From positions 1 to 18,410 of the forward strand of contig PBNG01000073.1 of the NCBI GenBank assembly GCA_002723015.1: a stretch of DNA of 18,410 bases, given 5' to 3'. The notes beneath the pieces were generated by a model that had not been told where the DNA came from, searched no databases, and was given only the letters and a program-made list of their open reading frames with translations. Each line of letters starts with the position of its first letter. The stretch's first letter is position 1. Positions 1-6,990 of this stretch are shown piece by piece. Origin of the DNA: Roseibacillus sp. (GTDB taxonomy: Bacteria > Verrucomicrobiota > Verrucomicrobiae > Verrucomicrobiales > Akkermansiaceae). The translations under genes were made by a program, and so were the position numbers.

Positions 1-683
1 AGAAGGCTCCCGCGAAGAAAGCTGCAAAGAAGGCTCCCGCGAAGAAAGCTGCAAAGAAGGCTCCCGCGAAGAAGGCTGCAAAGAAGGCTCCCATGAAGAA
101 AGCTGCAAAAAAGGCTCCCGCGAAGAAAGCTGCAAAAAAGGCTCCCGCGAAGAAAGCTGCAAAGAAGGCTCCCGCGAAGAAAGCCGCAAAAAAGGCTCCT
201 GTGAAGAAAGCTCCCAGAAAGCCTGTCAAGTTGACGAATTTCGTGAAAAAGCAGAGGCAACGCCTACTGACTATGCAGGATGAATTGATGGACGCGATGT
301 ACGGAGTCCAACAGGAAACGCTTCGTAATGGCCCTTCGAGTGGAGAGGCCTCCGTAAGCGGGACTCACCTGGGTGATGCCGGTAGTGATGCCTACGATCG
401 TGATTTCGCACTAAATCTTCTCTCTCAGGAGCAGGATGCCTTGCAGGAGATTCAAGCTGCGCTTGAACGGATTACAGACGGAATTTATGGGATTTGCGGC
501 ATATCGGGAAAAAAGATTCCCCAAGCCCGCCTTGAAGCGATGCCGATTGCTCGTCTCACGGTAGAATGCCAGTCCCAGTGGGAGCGGGAGAATCCGAATC
601 GGAAGTTCCGCAGCTCTGATGCAGTAGGGTTTGGAGCTGCCACGGCCGGCTCATCGGCAGTTTCTCTTGACGGGAGCGCCTGA
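1..683 (+). CDS. DksA/TraR family protein with Lys/Ala/Pro-repeat N-terminal tail (5' partial)
   Basis: The reading frame is open to the left edge, so the true start lies outside the window; the ATG at 93 is an internal Met inside the repeats. About 226 residues are visible. The first ~70 are repeats of KKAAKKAPA, like histone H1 or AlgP tails. A helical coiled-coil-like region follows (about 235-490), with an acidic loop ([13 protein letters not shown]) where DksA proteins have their coiled-coil tip. The C-terminal finger ([20 protein letters not shown]...LTVEC) aligns to the DksA C4 zinc finger but keeps only the first Cys (495-497) and the last (567-569). The second is Ser (504-506) and the third Thr (558-560). 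DksA proteins bind RNA polymerase through its secondary channel and modify promoter response, often with ppGpp. The basic tail probably binds nucleic acid (inference). The family call is firm; the regulatory role is inferred. Confidence 0.9.
   Translation, partial: KAPAKKAAKKAPAKKAAKKAPAKKAAKKAPMKKAAKKAPAKKAAKKAPAKKAAKKAPAKKAAKKAPVKKAPRKPVKLTNFVKKQRQRLLTMQDELMDAMYGVQQETLRNGPSSGEASVSGTHLGDAGSDAYDRDFALNLLSQEQDALQEIQAALERITDGIYGICGISGKKIPQARLEAMPIARLTVECQSQWERENPNRKFRSSDAVGFGAATAGSSAVSLDGSA
15..203 (+). repeat. 27-bp tandem coding repeat, seven units
   Basis: Seven consecutive 27-base units encode KKAAKKAPA with only silent or single-residue changes. One unit ends in Met (ATG at 93) and one in Val. 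A part unit precedes the array at 3-14, and a degenerate unit follows from 204. The array probably continues left of the window. Near-identity at DNA level suggests recent expansion by slippage or unequal recombination, so the tail length may differ among strains. Confidence 0.95.
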
Positions 684-714
684 TTGGCTAGGTTTCCCGC
701 CCTTTGCGCAGACC

Positions 715-888
715 ATGCCACGCGATATCATCATTCTCGAATGCACCGAAGCGAAGGCGGAGGGCAAACCGCCGTCCCGCTACTCGACTACCCGGAACAA
801 GAAAAGTCTGCGGACTCCGGGAAGGCTTGAGAAAGTAAAGTTCAATCATTACCTGAAACGGAGAACGCTCCATCGCGAACTTCGTTAA
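715..888 (+). CDS. rpmG: 50S ribosomal protein L33 (zinc-free, C-minus type)
   Basis: The 57-residue product begins [14 protein letters not shown] and ends [10 protein letters not shown], which matches bacterial L33 over its whole length (usually 50-60 residues). L33 is a small basic protein of the large subunit near the E site. This copy has a single Cys, so the two CxxC pairs that bind zinc in C-plus L33 are missing. I chose the ATG at 715 because it gives the canonical L33 N-terminus; the longer frame from 631 would overlap the DksA gene. It lies 31 bases after the DksA stop and 9 bases before rpsR, so co-transcription is likely. No strong Shine-Dalgarno is visible. Confidence 0.93.
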   Translation: MPRDIIILECTEAKAEGKPPSRYSTTRNKKSLRTPGRLEKVKFNHYLKRRTLHRELR

Positions 889-897
889 CGACTGATC

Positions 898-1140
898 ATG
901 AGTGAGCCCAAGACCAAGGAGCGCCGGATCGCCTTCCGGAAGTCGAACAAGAGGATGACGCGTAAGCGACTCGACCTCGAAATTGACCAGATTACCTACC
1001 AGAATCCCGGGGTTCTCGCGAAGTTCACTACCGAAACTGGGAAAATTCTTCCCCGGAAAGTGACCGGCGTTTCGGCCAAAATGCACCGCAAGATTACCCG
1101 TGAGATCAAGCGTGCCCGGGCGGTGAGTCTATTGCCCTGA
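898..1140 (+). CDS. rpsR: 30S ribosomal protein S18 (zinc-free type)
   Basis: This 80-residue basic protein carries the S18 core: ITYQNPGVLAKFTTETGKILP, a KVTGVSAK segment, the helix KMHRKITREIKRAR, and the ending VSLLP. S18 binds the platform of the small subunit with S6. There are no cysteines, so it belongs to the zinc-independent type. The ATG at 898 starts 9 bases after the L33 stop, and its length is normal for the family (70-85). S18 is often beside S6, single-strand binding protein and L9; here it pairs with L33 instead, an arrangement seen in several other phyla. No clear Shine-Dalgarno precedes it, so translation may be coupled to rpmG. Confidence 0.94.
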   Translation: MSEPKTKERRIAFRKSNKRMTRKRLDLEIDQITYQNPGVLAKFTTETGKILPRKVTGVSAKMHRKITREIKRARAVSLLP

Positions 1141-1212
1141 GTCGTCTCAGAAACGCTTGGTGGATAAGTCTGGCTCAATGTCGGGTCTTTTTCCGGGGAC
1201 CACAGGGGATCG

Positions 1213-1998
1213 ATGCACGAACTGACTGACACGCAGAACGAGAGGGATGATCGCAATCTCCCCATCGACCGGGTTGGGATAAGGTCCTTGAAGCATCCGG
1301 TCGCAGTCATGGGCAGAGATGGAGAATTTCAGCATACCGTCGCAGATGTCTCTCTGGCGGTAAATCTGCCGCGTGAAAAAAGGGGAACGCACATGAGTCG
1401 CTTCGTCGAAGTCTTGAACGATCATGGAAACCGGCTTGATGTCACAGACCTGAGTGAGGTGTCCCGCCAGCTTCGAGAGCGCCTCGAGGCAGAGCAGACA
1501 TGGGTAAGCTACAAGTTTCCTTTTTTTCTATCGAAGGCAGCTCCAGTGACCGGAAAAGAGGGCAAGTTGGATTATGAGGTTTGTCTGGAGATAGCGGACT
1601 GTGAGACACGTGGAGAAGACCTTGTTCTCACCGTGATCGTGCCGGTGACGACACTGTGCCCCTGTTCCAAAGCGATCAGTGAACGTGGTGCGCACAATCA
1701 GAGAGGAATCGTAACCTTTTCGGTCAGATCATCGGAACCCTTATGGATTGAGGAGGCGATAGAAATAGTGGAGCAGTCGGCTAGCTCAGAGCTTTACAGT
1801 TTGCTGAAGCGTCCAGACGAGAAGGAGGTGACCGAGCGGGCATATGACCATCCGGTCTTTGTAGAGGATTTGGTAAGAAATGTTGCGCGTCGCTCCGAAA
1901 AACATGGGCTTATTTCCTGGTACAGGGTGGAGGCTGAGAATTTTGAATCAATTCACAATCACAGCGCCTATGCTGAAATCGAGAAGGAGGTAGGCTAA
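1213..1998 (+). CDS. folE2: GTP cyclohydrolase FolE2 (type IB)
   Basis: The 261-residue product is a full-length FolE2 (COG1469, formerly DUF198). It converts GTP to 7,8-dihydroneopterin triphosphate, the first step of folate and queuosine-type precursor synthesis in the cytoplasm. The signature TTLCPCSKAIS holds Cys149 and Cys151; HNQRG holds His161; and the C-terminal AENFESIHNHSAYA (from about residue 241) is the conserved active-site stretch. By family alignment, Cys149 and His161 are metal ligands. Type IB enzymes are unrelated in sequence to FolE and work with metals other than zinc; in several bacteria they are induced by zinc starvation. The ATG at 1213 is preceded by AGGGGA a few bases upstream. 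The 72-base gap after rpsR has no obvious palindromic operator. The coding end contains the Shine-Dalgarno of the next gene. Confidence 0.95.
   Translation: MHELTDTQNERDDRNLPIDRVGIRSLKHPVAVMGRDGEFQHTVADVSLAVNLPREKRGTHMSRFVEVLNDHGNRLDVTDLSEVSRQLRERLEAEQTWVSYKFPFFLSKAAPVTGKEGKLDYEVCLEIADCETRGEDLVLTVIVPVTTLCPCSKAISERGAHNQRGIVTFSVRSSEPLWIEEAIEIVEQSASSELYSLLKRPDEKEVTERAYDHPVFVEDLVRNVARRSEKHGLISWYRVEAENFESIHNHSAYAEIEKEVG
1983..1989 (+). promoter_or_regulatory. Shine-Dalgarno AAGGAGG inside folE2 3' end
   Basis: AAGGAGG is a near-perfect anti-SD match 9 bases before the ATG at 1999. It lies within the last codons of folE2, whose TAA directly abuts that ATG. It fixes the start of the 142-residue gene and indicates translational coupling with folE2. 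It is the strongest ribosome binding site in the window. Confidence 0.8.
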
Positions 1999-2427
1999 AT
2001 GGGCGACGAAGACTCGAGTAACGATTCGCTGCGGCAGCCCTACATCAGTCTGCCGGGAATTACTGGGATGCCGGATATCGCGGAAATTCTGGCTCATATG
2101 CCCGCAGAGGAGCAGCATCGTTTTGAGTCAGCGGGTGAATTCGTCAGACGATTAGCGCACCGGGTTCAAAAGTGGAGAGAGCGGCTAGCAGAGGATGAGC
2201 AGCCCGTCATTCTCGCGATTGTTGCGAACGGAAGAACCATAGAGGTGCGCTCGGTTGGAGAGGACGGGCATTCTGGGGTGGTGGTTGAAGGAGTCTTAGA
2301 TGGAGCGTCCTGCATGTTTGTGTCCCATCAGGCGAGCCTGCAGATTTTATGCTACACGCGGAAGGTGGAGCCCGAGCAGAGGCGCAAGATCGGATTCCAC
2401 GTTGGCGGTGAAGAGATCGAGGTCTAG
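1999..2427 (+). CDS. Conserved-looking hypothetical protein coupled to folE2
   Basis: I do not recognise a family for this 142-residue soluble protein. It has no signal peptide or membrane segment. Residues 1-20 are polar, about 22-66 look helical (PDIAEILAHMPAEEQHRF, then EFVRRLAHRVQKWRERL), and about 68-142 look like beta strands (VILAIVANGRTIEV, GVVVEGVL, ASCMFVSHQASLQILCY). The ATG directly follows the folE2 stop and has a strong AAGGAGG, so the gene is almost certainly expressed with folE2. The contextual guess is a partner in pterin metabolism or metal handling, but nothing in the sequence proves that. Its stop shares a CTAG with the stop of the opposing ABC ATPase gene. Confidence 0.8.
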   Translation: MGDEDSSNDSLRQPYISLPGITGMPDIAEILAHMPAEEQHRFESAGEFVRRLAHRVQKWRERLAEDEQPVILAIVANGRTIEVRSVGEDGHSGVVVEGVLDGASCMFVSHQASLQILCYTRKVEPEQRRKIGFHVGGEEIEV

Positions 2428-3419
2428 GGCGCAAGGCAGCCCGGGCAGTTCTGGACTAGGTGGCCCTTGGAGATCTCCGTGAGTTCTGGCCGCTCTTTCG
2501 TCAGGCAGAGGCTCTGGTCTCCAATTGTGTTGCGAGGAGTGAAGGAGCAGTGATTGGGCTCTTCTGACAGATCGGGGGGGATGCCGGGAATCGTGTAGAG
2601 GGACTCACCGCTACGGTGGGTGGCAGGGATACTCTTCAGAAGGGACCGGGTATAGGAGTGAAGAGGGTTGCAGAAGAGCTCGCTCGTATGAGCGTGCTCC
2701 ACGATCCGGCCAGCATACATGACGTTCACAACATCACAGCTCTCCGAGACCACTGCCAGGTCGTGGGTAATGAGGATGATGGATAGGCCGAGTGCCTTCT
2801 GTCGCTCTTTCAAAAGATCAAGGACTTGTTTTTGAACTGTTACATCGAGGGCGGTTGAAGGCTCATCAGCGATCAGAATTTCAGGTCTGGTAATAAGAGC
2901 CATGGCGATCATGACACGTTGCCGCATTCCCCCGGAAAATTCGTGAGGATAAGAGTGAATGCGTTTCGAAGCATCAGGTATCCCAACCTCCTCAAGAGCG
3001 ATGATCGCTCTCTCAAGAGCATCTGTAGCACTGGCGCCCTCGTGGATCTCCAGCGGTTCGGTGAGCTGTTTTGAGATTTTAAGGTAGGGATTCAGGGAGG
3101 TCATGGGATCCTGAAAAATCATTGAGATTCTCTTGCCACGAACACTGGCCAACCTCTTTTCGGAGCATGAAAGCAGATCAAGGCCTTCGCTTTCCCCATC
3201 CCCGCGGAAGATTGCGCGACCCCCGTGTATTTTTCCAGGAGGCTGGGGGATAAGTCCCATGAGGGAGTAGCAAGTAACACTCTTTCCCGATCCGGACTCT
3301 CCGACGATCCCTACTGTCTGTCCGGCCTCAAGAGAAAAGGACACATCCTCGACCGCGTGGACAACACCTGAGCGGGTGTGGAATCTGGTAGTCAGGTTGT
3401 TAACCTCTAGTATCGGCAT
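2424..3419 (-). CDS. OppD/DppD-type ABC transporter ATP-binding protein
   Basis: The 331-residue protein has all ATPase motifs: Walker A GESGSGKS (40-47), Q-loop IFQDPMTSLNP (101-111), signature FSGGMRQR (161-168), Walker B ILIADEP (181-187) and switch His219 (LITHD). The tail after about residue 245 is the oligopeptide/dipeptide transporter C-terminal domain found in OppD, DppD and NikD. Such proteins power uptake of peptides, nickel or similar solutes. The tail normally has four Cys, reported to hold an iron-sulfur cluster in some members. Here Cys291, Cys305, Cys325 and Cys328 are present, but the usual second position (the PRC motif) is Asn297. No permease, binding protein or OppF lies in the window. 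The gene follows der by 99 bases on the same strand. The substrate is unknown. Confidence 0.92.
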   Translation of the reverse strand: MPILEVNNLTTRFHTRSGVVHAVEDVSFSLEAGQTVGIVGESGSGKSVTCYSLMGLIPQPPGKIHGGRAIFRGDGESEGLDLLSCSEKRLASVRGKRISMIFQDPMTSLNPYLKISKQLTEPLEIHEGASATDALERAIIALEEVGIPDASKRIHSYPHEFSGGMRQRVMIAMALITRPEILIADEPSTALDVTVQKQVLDLLKERQKALGLSIILITHDLAVVSESCDVVNVMYAGRIVEHAHTSELFCNPLHSYTRSLLKSIPATHRSGESLYTIPGIPPDLSEEPNHCSFTPRNTIGDQSLCLTKERPELTEISKGHLVQNCPGCLAP

Positions 3420-3513
3420 GTCGATATCGTGTACGCTGTGAGGAGAAGGATCAACGCAGGATCATAAAAGATGGCGTTGGTCCAGAGGCAGGGGGAATGT
3501 TAAGTTCTCTTGA

Positions 3514-3527
3514 GACCGTTAACGGTC
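3514..3527. other. 14-bp perfect palindrome across the der stop codon
   Basis: GACCGTTAACGGTC is a perfect 14-base inverted repeat. Its centre GTTAAC holds the TAA of der on the minus strand. With no loop and no following T-run it does not look like an intrinsic terminator. It could be a protein-binding site ahead of the ABC ATPase gene, or chance. Confidence 0.35.
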
Positions 3528-4907
3528 GGGCTTTCTACGGGATCGGACAGAGAAGTTGAGAGGGAGTCCCAAGGATGGTTTCTCCTGCCGGAGAGCATTT
3601 TCAAGGTAGGACTGGTAGGTATCTCCGAGAAGACGTTTGTCGTTGACGAACAATATATAACGGGGAACGGGTACCGCTGAGTATCTTTCATTGATGGCAG
3701 CGGTGGCGTAGAGAATCTTCAGCCGCTTCCGGTGGCGTTTGTTCGCCGGGGGAGGATTCCGTCTTAGTGCGTCGCTCAGAAGGCGATTCAGTTCCCCCGT
3801 GCCGATAATCTCCTGTGAGCCCTCTCTGACTTTTCTGATCGATCCGAAAATTCGGTCGAGTTCCTGTTTCTCCCTTGCTGAAACACAGATGAAAGGTGCG
3901 TAGTGGAGGAAAAAAAGTTCGTTCCGGATAGTTTGTTCGGCCTCTTCCATCCGGGCGCTCTTAGGAGCATCGGGGTGGAAGAGATCCCACTTGTTCGCCA
4001 CGATGATGCAGGGTTTTTGCTCCTTTTGGACAAGACGAGCGATCTTACGATCCTGAGCGGTGATTCCTGCCGCGAGGTCGACAACAAGTAGACACAGATC
4101 TGCGCGGCGGATTGATCTTTCTGCACGCATGGCAGAGAAGACTTCGACGGAGCTGTCCATCCGTGAGCGCTGGCGCAAACCCGCAGTATCAATCAAGGTG
4201 TGACGTTCGCCTGCGCGATCGTAAGGGATGTCAACCGCGTCACGGGTAGTGCCCGCGACTTCTGAGACAATCGTGCGTTCGTCGTCAAGGATAGCATTGA
4301 CCAGTGAGGATTTTCCGGCATTGGGCCTTCCAATCACGACGATTTTTAGCCCGGTGACCCGGGATGCCTCCTCGGCCTCGCGTGCTGAATCAGCAAAAGG
4401 AGCGAGACGGCTATCTATGGCGCTCAGGAGCGTCCTGATGTTTCTCCCATGGGCTGCTGAGACTGAGATGCCATCGCCCAGGCCGAGTCTCGCGAAATCT
4501 CCCGCGACATGGTCCAGTTCCTGATGGTCACTCTTGTTAATAACCAGACATACCTTTTCGGCTGCCTTTCGGATTTGCTGTGCAATAGCCTGGTCGACCG
4601 GAGTGGATCCCTCGCGGGCATCGACGAGAAAAAGTATAATATCAGCGGTATCGATGGCTATCTCCGCCTCAGTGCTGACGGCCTCGGAAAAGTCAGCATC
4701 TGCAAGAGCTCCAATACCGCCGGTGTCTACAATATCACATGGGACCTTGGTCAGGCTGCAGGGCGAGGAGATCCGGTCCCGGGTGACTCCCGGTTGGTCG
4801 TGAACGATTGAAATGCTGCGACCAGCGAGACGGTTGAACAGGGCCGACTTTCCGACGTTGGGGCGTCCAACGAGTGCTACCACGGGTTTCCGAATGCTGG
4901 GTTTCAT
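3519..4907 (-). CDS. der: Ribosome biogenesis GTPase Der (EngA)
   Basis: The 462-residue product has the tandem GTPase layout unique to Der. Domain 1 has GRPNVGKS (14-21), DTGG (61-64) and NKSD (124-127). Domain 2 has GRPNAGKS (193-200), DTAG (240-243) and NKWD (305-308). A KH-like domain fills the last ~100 residues. Der acts in the cytoplasm in late maturation of the 50S subunit. I chose the ATG whose complement is at 4905-4907: it gives the usual short lead to the first P-loop, has GGAAG just upstream, and avoids overlap with pgsA. A 26-residue extension is open but runs into the pgsA coding end. The 7-base gap after pgsA argues for one transcript. Confidence 0.96.
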   Translation of the reverse strand: MKPSIRKPVVALVGRPNVGKSALFNRLAGRSISIVHDQPGVTRDRISSPCSLTKVPCDIVDTGGIGALADADFSEAVSTEAEIAIDTADIILFLVDAREGSTPVDQAIAQQIRKAAEKVCLVINKSDHQELDHVAGDFARLGLGDGISVSAAHGRNIRTLLSAIDSRLAPFADSAREAEEASRVTGLKIVVIGRPNAGKSSLVNAILDDERTIVSEVAGTTRDAVDIPYDRAGERHTLIDTAGLRQRSRMDSSVEVFSAMRAERSIRRADLCLLVVDLAAGITAQDRKIARLVQKEQKPCIIVANKWDLFHPDAPKSARMEEAEQTIRNELFFLHYAPFICVSAREKQELDRIFGSIRKVREGSQEIIGTGELNRLLSDALRRNPPPANKRHRKRLKILYATAAINERYSAVPVPRYILFVNDKRLLGDTYQSYLENALRQEKPSLGLPLNFSVRSRRKPDR

Positions 4908-4914
4908 CTTCCGG

Positions 4915-5502
4915 CTATTTCTGGGACAGAGTTTCGTCCTGATGAAGTTGCTGCACGCCTTGGAGAATGCTCCGGTAGGTAGCAATAACGAGAAAGATTG
5001 AGGTCACTCCTGCAGGATAAATTGGATCTATGGGAATAATTTTTAGCCCTGTCCACGCGACTGTGAACATGAGCAAGGCAGTACAGGCTTTTCCGGTCCA
5101 ATGTGGTTTTATCTCAACTGGACGGTTAAGATAGCGAAGAATTACGATGCCGCCCCATACAACAGCGTCCCGGAGGATTACAAGCCCAACGAACCAAGCC
5201 GGTATTTTCCAGTCTTCCCCCCAAGGGAGCAGGAAGAGGATAGCGATGGCGGTAAGTATCAGGAGCTTATCTGCGACCGGATCAAGAAATGCGCCGAGTC
5301 GGGTTCGCTGGTTGTAGCGGCGTGCGACAACGCCATCGGCGTAATCGGTCATTGCGGCCACAAAAAAAATGCCCACAGCCCACCAATGGAGCGACTCGTT
5401 GGGGCTTCCCGACTTTACGCTGATTCCATAGGAGGCCGCCGGAACCGCGAATACCGGAACCAGAATGGTCCGCAGAAGGGTAAGATACGTAGCTGCCGTC
5501 AC
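4915..5502 (-). CDS. pgsA: CDP-alcohol phosphatidyltransferase, probable phosphatidylglycerophosphate synthase
   Basis: This 195-residue inner-membrane protein carries the CDP-alcohol phosphotransferase signature D-x2-D-G-x2-A-R-x8-G-x3-D-x3-D at residues 53-78 (Asp53, Asp56, Gly57, Ala60-Arg61, Gly70, Asp74, Asp78). Several hydrophobic segments follow, and the N-terminus (TYLTLLRTILVPVF) resembles PgsA. PgsA makes phosphatidylglycerophosphate from CDP-diacylglycerol and glycerol-3-phosphate, the committed step to phosphatidylglycerol and cardiolipin. The start is GTG (complement at 5500-5502), preceded on the minus strand by AGGA about five bases away. The gene is divergent from rsmA and directly upstream of der. 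The exact substrate among CDP-alcohol transferases is inferred from the N-terminal similarity and length. Confidence 0.88.
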   Translation of the reverse strand: MTAATYLTLLRTILVPVFAVPAASYGISVKSGSPNESLHWWAVGIFFVAAMTDYADGVVARRYNQRTRLGAFLDPVADKLLILTAIAILFLLPWGEDWKIPAWFVGLVILRDAVVWGGIVILRYLNRPVEIKPHWTGKACTALLMFTVAWTGLKIIPIDPIYPAGVTSIFLVIATYRSILQGVQQLHQDETLSQK

Positions 5503-5548
5503 GGTAATCCTGAGCTTAGTAAAGAGAGTGGCGGGTGGCGAGTGCTTG

Positions 5549-6952
5549 ATGTTCGATCCCTCGTTTCTTGCCCCGCGGTGCTGGTTCCCCCATTGTTTTC
5601 CCGTGACCGGGAGCGATGTCAGGGAAGCCCTTCGGGATGCGGGGGTTGTTCCCTCTAAGAAAATGGGGCAGAATTTTCTGACCGATCCAAATACCGCGAG
5701 ATGGATTGTAGACCAGCTGGATCCGGAACCGGATGATTTTGTGGTAGAGGTAGGGCCGGGAACGGGTTCACTGAGCGAGGTGCTCGTCGGCAGGGTGCGC
5801 CGGTTGCTTCTTGTGGAGTTCGACCAACGTCTTGCCGATTGGCTGAGATGCCGCTTCGCGGGAGAGAAAAGTGTTGAGGTGGTTCACGCAGATGGCGCCC
5901 GGTATGATCATCGTGCCCTGTTCAAGGAGAGTCCGGTGAAGCTTGTCGGAAACCTTCCCTATTCCGCAGGGGGTGCGATTCTTCGCAATTTCCTGACGCG
6001 TCCCTCACCTGTTTGTCGAGCGGTATTGATGCTCCAGCGCGAAGTTATCGATCGGATTGTGGCAAAACCTCGGACCAAGGAATATGGAGTGCTTTCCCTC
6101 CGGATGCAGAGCGAGTGGGAGAGCCACCCTCTCAAGACGATTGGACCGGAGGTGTTCTATCCACGACCGGCTGTCGAATCGACGGTTGTTAGAGTAAATC
6201 CGCGTAGTGATGATCTTCCGGTCTATGATGCCCGTCTTTTTGATGAACTCGTGCGCCGGGGATTCTCTCAGAGACGTAAGCAGCTTCGTAAGGCCCTCCC
6301 TCAGGATCCGGGGTGGAAAGAAGTGGCAGATCGTGTTGGAGTCGCGGAAACGGCCAGGGCAGAGGAGTTGAGTCTTGAGCAATGGGTGGAGCTCTGCAGG
6401 TGTTATGACCAGCACCCTCTCAGCGAAATTCCTCAGCGAGACGACGAGTTGTTTGATGTTGTTGACGCGAATGATCAGGTGATCGGCCAGGAGAAGAGGG
6501 CAGTGGTTCATCGCAAGAAGCTGCTCCATCGGGCTGTCCATGTGTTCATTCTCAATAAACGTGGCGAGGTATTTCTCCAGAAGAGGTCCAGATTGAAGGA
6601 TGCTCATCCAGGTGTTTGGGATTCCAGTGTGGCCGGACATCTTGATTCCGGGGAAGGTTATGAGTGCTGTGCTGTCAGGGAGCTTGGAGAGGAGGCCGGC
6701 CAGCACGTTGTGGAAGGCGATGGGCGGAAATTGACCCGGGTTGGGGTTTTGCCTCCCACGGAGGAGACCGGATGGGAATTTGTGCACCTTTTCGAGGTCC
6801 AACAAACTGACCCGATCCGGTTTCCGTGCTCCGAGGTGGAGGCGGGAATCTGGCTGACGCCCGGGGAGATTAGTGACTGGACTTCGAGACGGCCTGAGGA
6901 CTTTGCGAGCGGATTCATTGCCTGCTGGCGGGTATGGAAAGCGGTTCGGTAG
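5549..6952 (+). CDS. rsmA: Fusion of 16S rRNA dimethyladenosine transferase RsmA (KsgA) with a Nudix hydrolase
   Basis: A single frame encodes two enzymes. Residues about 20-285 are RsmA, which dimethylates two adjacent adenines near the 3' end of 16S rRNA: KKMGQNFLTD near the N-terminus, the SAM motif VVEVGPGTGSL (EVGPGTG at 67-73), catalytic NLPY (135-138), PAVEST and FSQRRKQLRKAL. Residues about 299-467 are a Nudix domain close to the YfcD/Idi-like group (ELFDVVDANDQVIG, then a perfect G-x5-E-x7-R-E-L-G-E-E-A-G box at 363-384, bases 6635-6700). RsmA alone is about 260-290 residues, so the second half is a true extension. No stop or frameshift lies between the domains. The ATG at 5549 has no good Shine-Dalgarno; a GTG at 5603 (VTGSDVREAL) fits the usual RsmA N-terminus better and may be the real start. 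The Nudix substrate is unknown. Confidence 0.93.
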   Translation: MFDPSFLAPRCWFPHCFPVTGSDVREALRDAGVVPSKKMGQNFLTDPNTARWIVDQLDPEPDDFVVEVGPGTGSLSEVLVGRVRRLLLVEFDQRLADWLRCRFAGEKSVEVVHADGARYDHRALFKESPVKLVGNLPYSAGGAILRNFLTRPSPVCRAVLMLQREVIDRIVAKPRTKEYGVLSLRMQSEWESHPLKTIGPEVFYPRPAVESTVVRVNPRSDDLPVYDARLFDELVRRGFSQRRKQLRKALPQDPGWKEVADRVGVAETARAEELSLEQWVELCRCYDQHPLSEIPQRDDELFDVVDANDQVIGQEKRAVVHRKKLLHRAVHVFILNKRGEVFLQKRSRLKDAHPGVWDSSVAGHLDSGEGYECCAVRELGEEAGQHVVEGDGRKLTRVGVLPPTEETGWEFVHLFEVQQTDPIRFPCSEVEAGIWLTPGEISDWTSRRPEDFASGFIACWRVWKAVR

Positions 6953-6990
6953 TTGCCAGACGCGAGAAGTAAGGTGAGAATCCTCAGATC

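Noticed and set aside
93..95. ATG at 93 as the DksA gene start
   Set aside because: It is a single-codon variant inside the repeat, and the frame continues to the left edge with the same repeat.
15..203. Regular 27-bp repeats as a CRISPR array
   Set aside because: The units are contiguous without spacers and all lie in one open frame encoding KKAAKKAPA.
1141..1212. Terminator or Zur-type operator before folE2
   Set aside because: Only a weak 4-bp complement around a short T-run is present and no AT-rich palindrome is seen.
4908..4985. 26-residue N-terminal extension of Der
   Set aside because: It overlaps the pgsA coding end and has no similarity to Der; the ATG at 4907 has GGAAG upstream.
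5101..5658. 185-codon plus-strand frame opposite pgsA
   Set aside because: It lies antisense to a gene with a complete CDP-alcohol transferase motif and crosses into rsmA; its composition is not protein-like.
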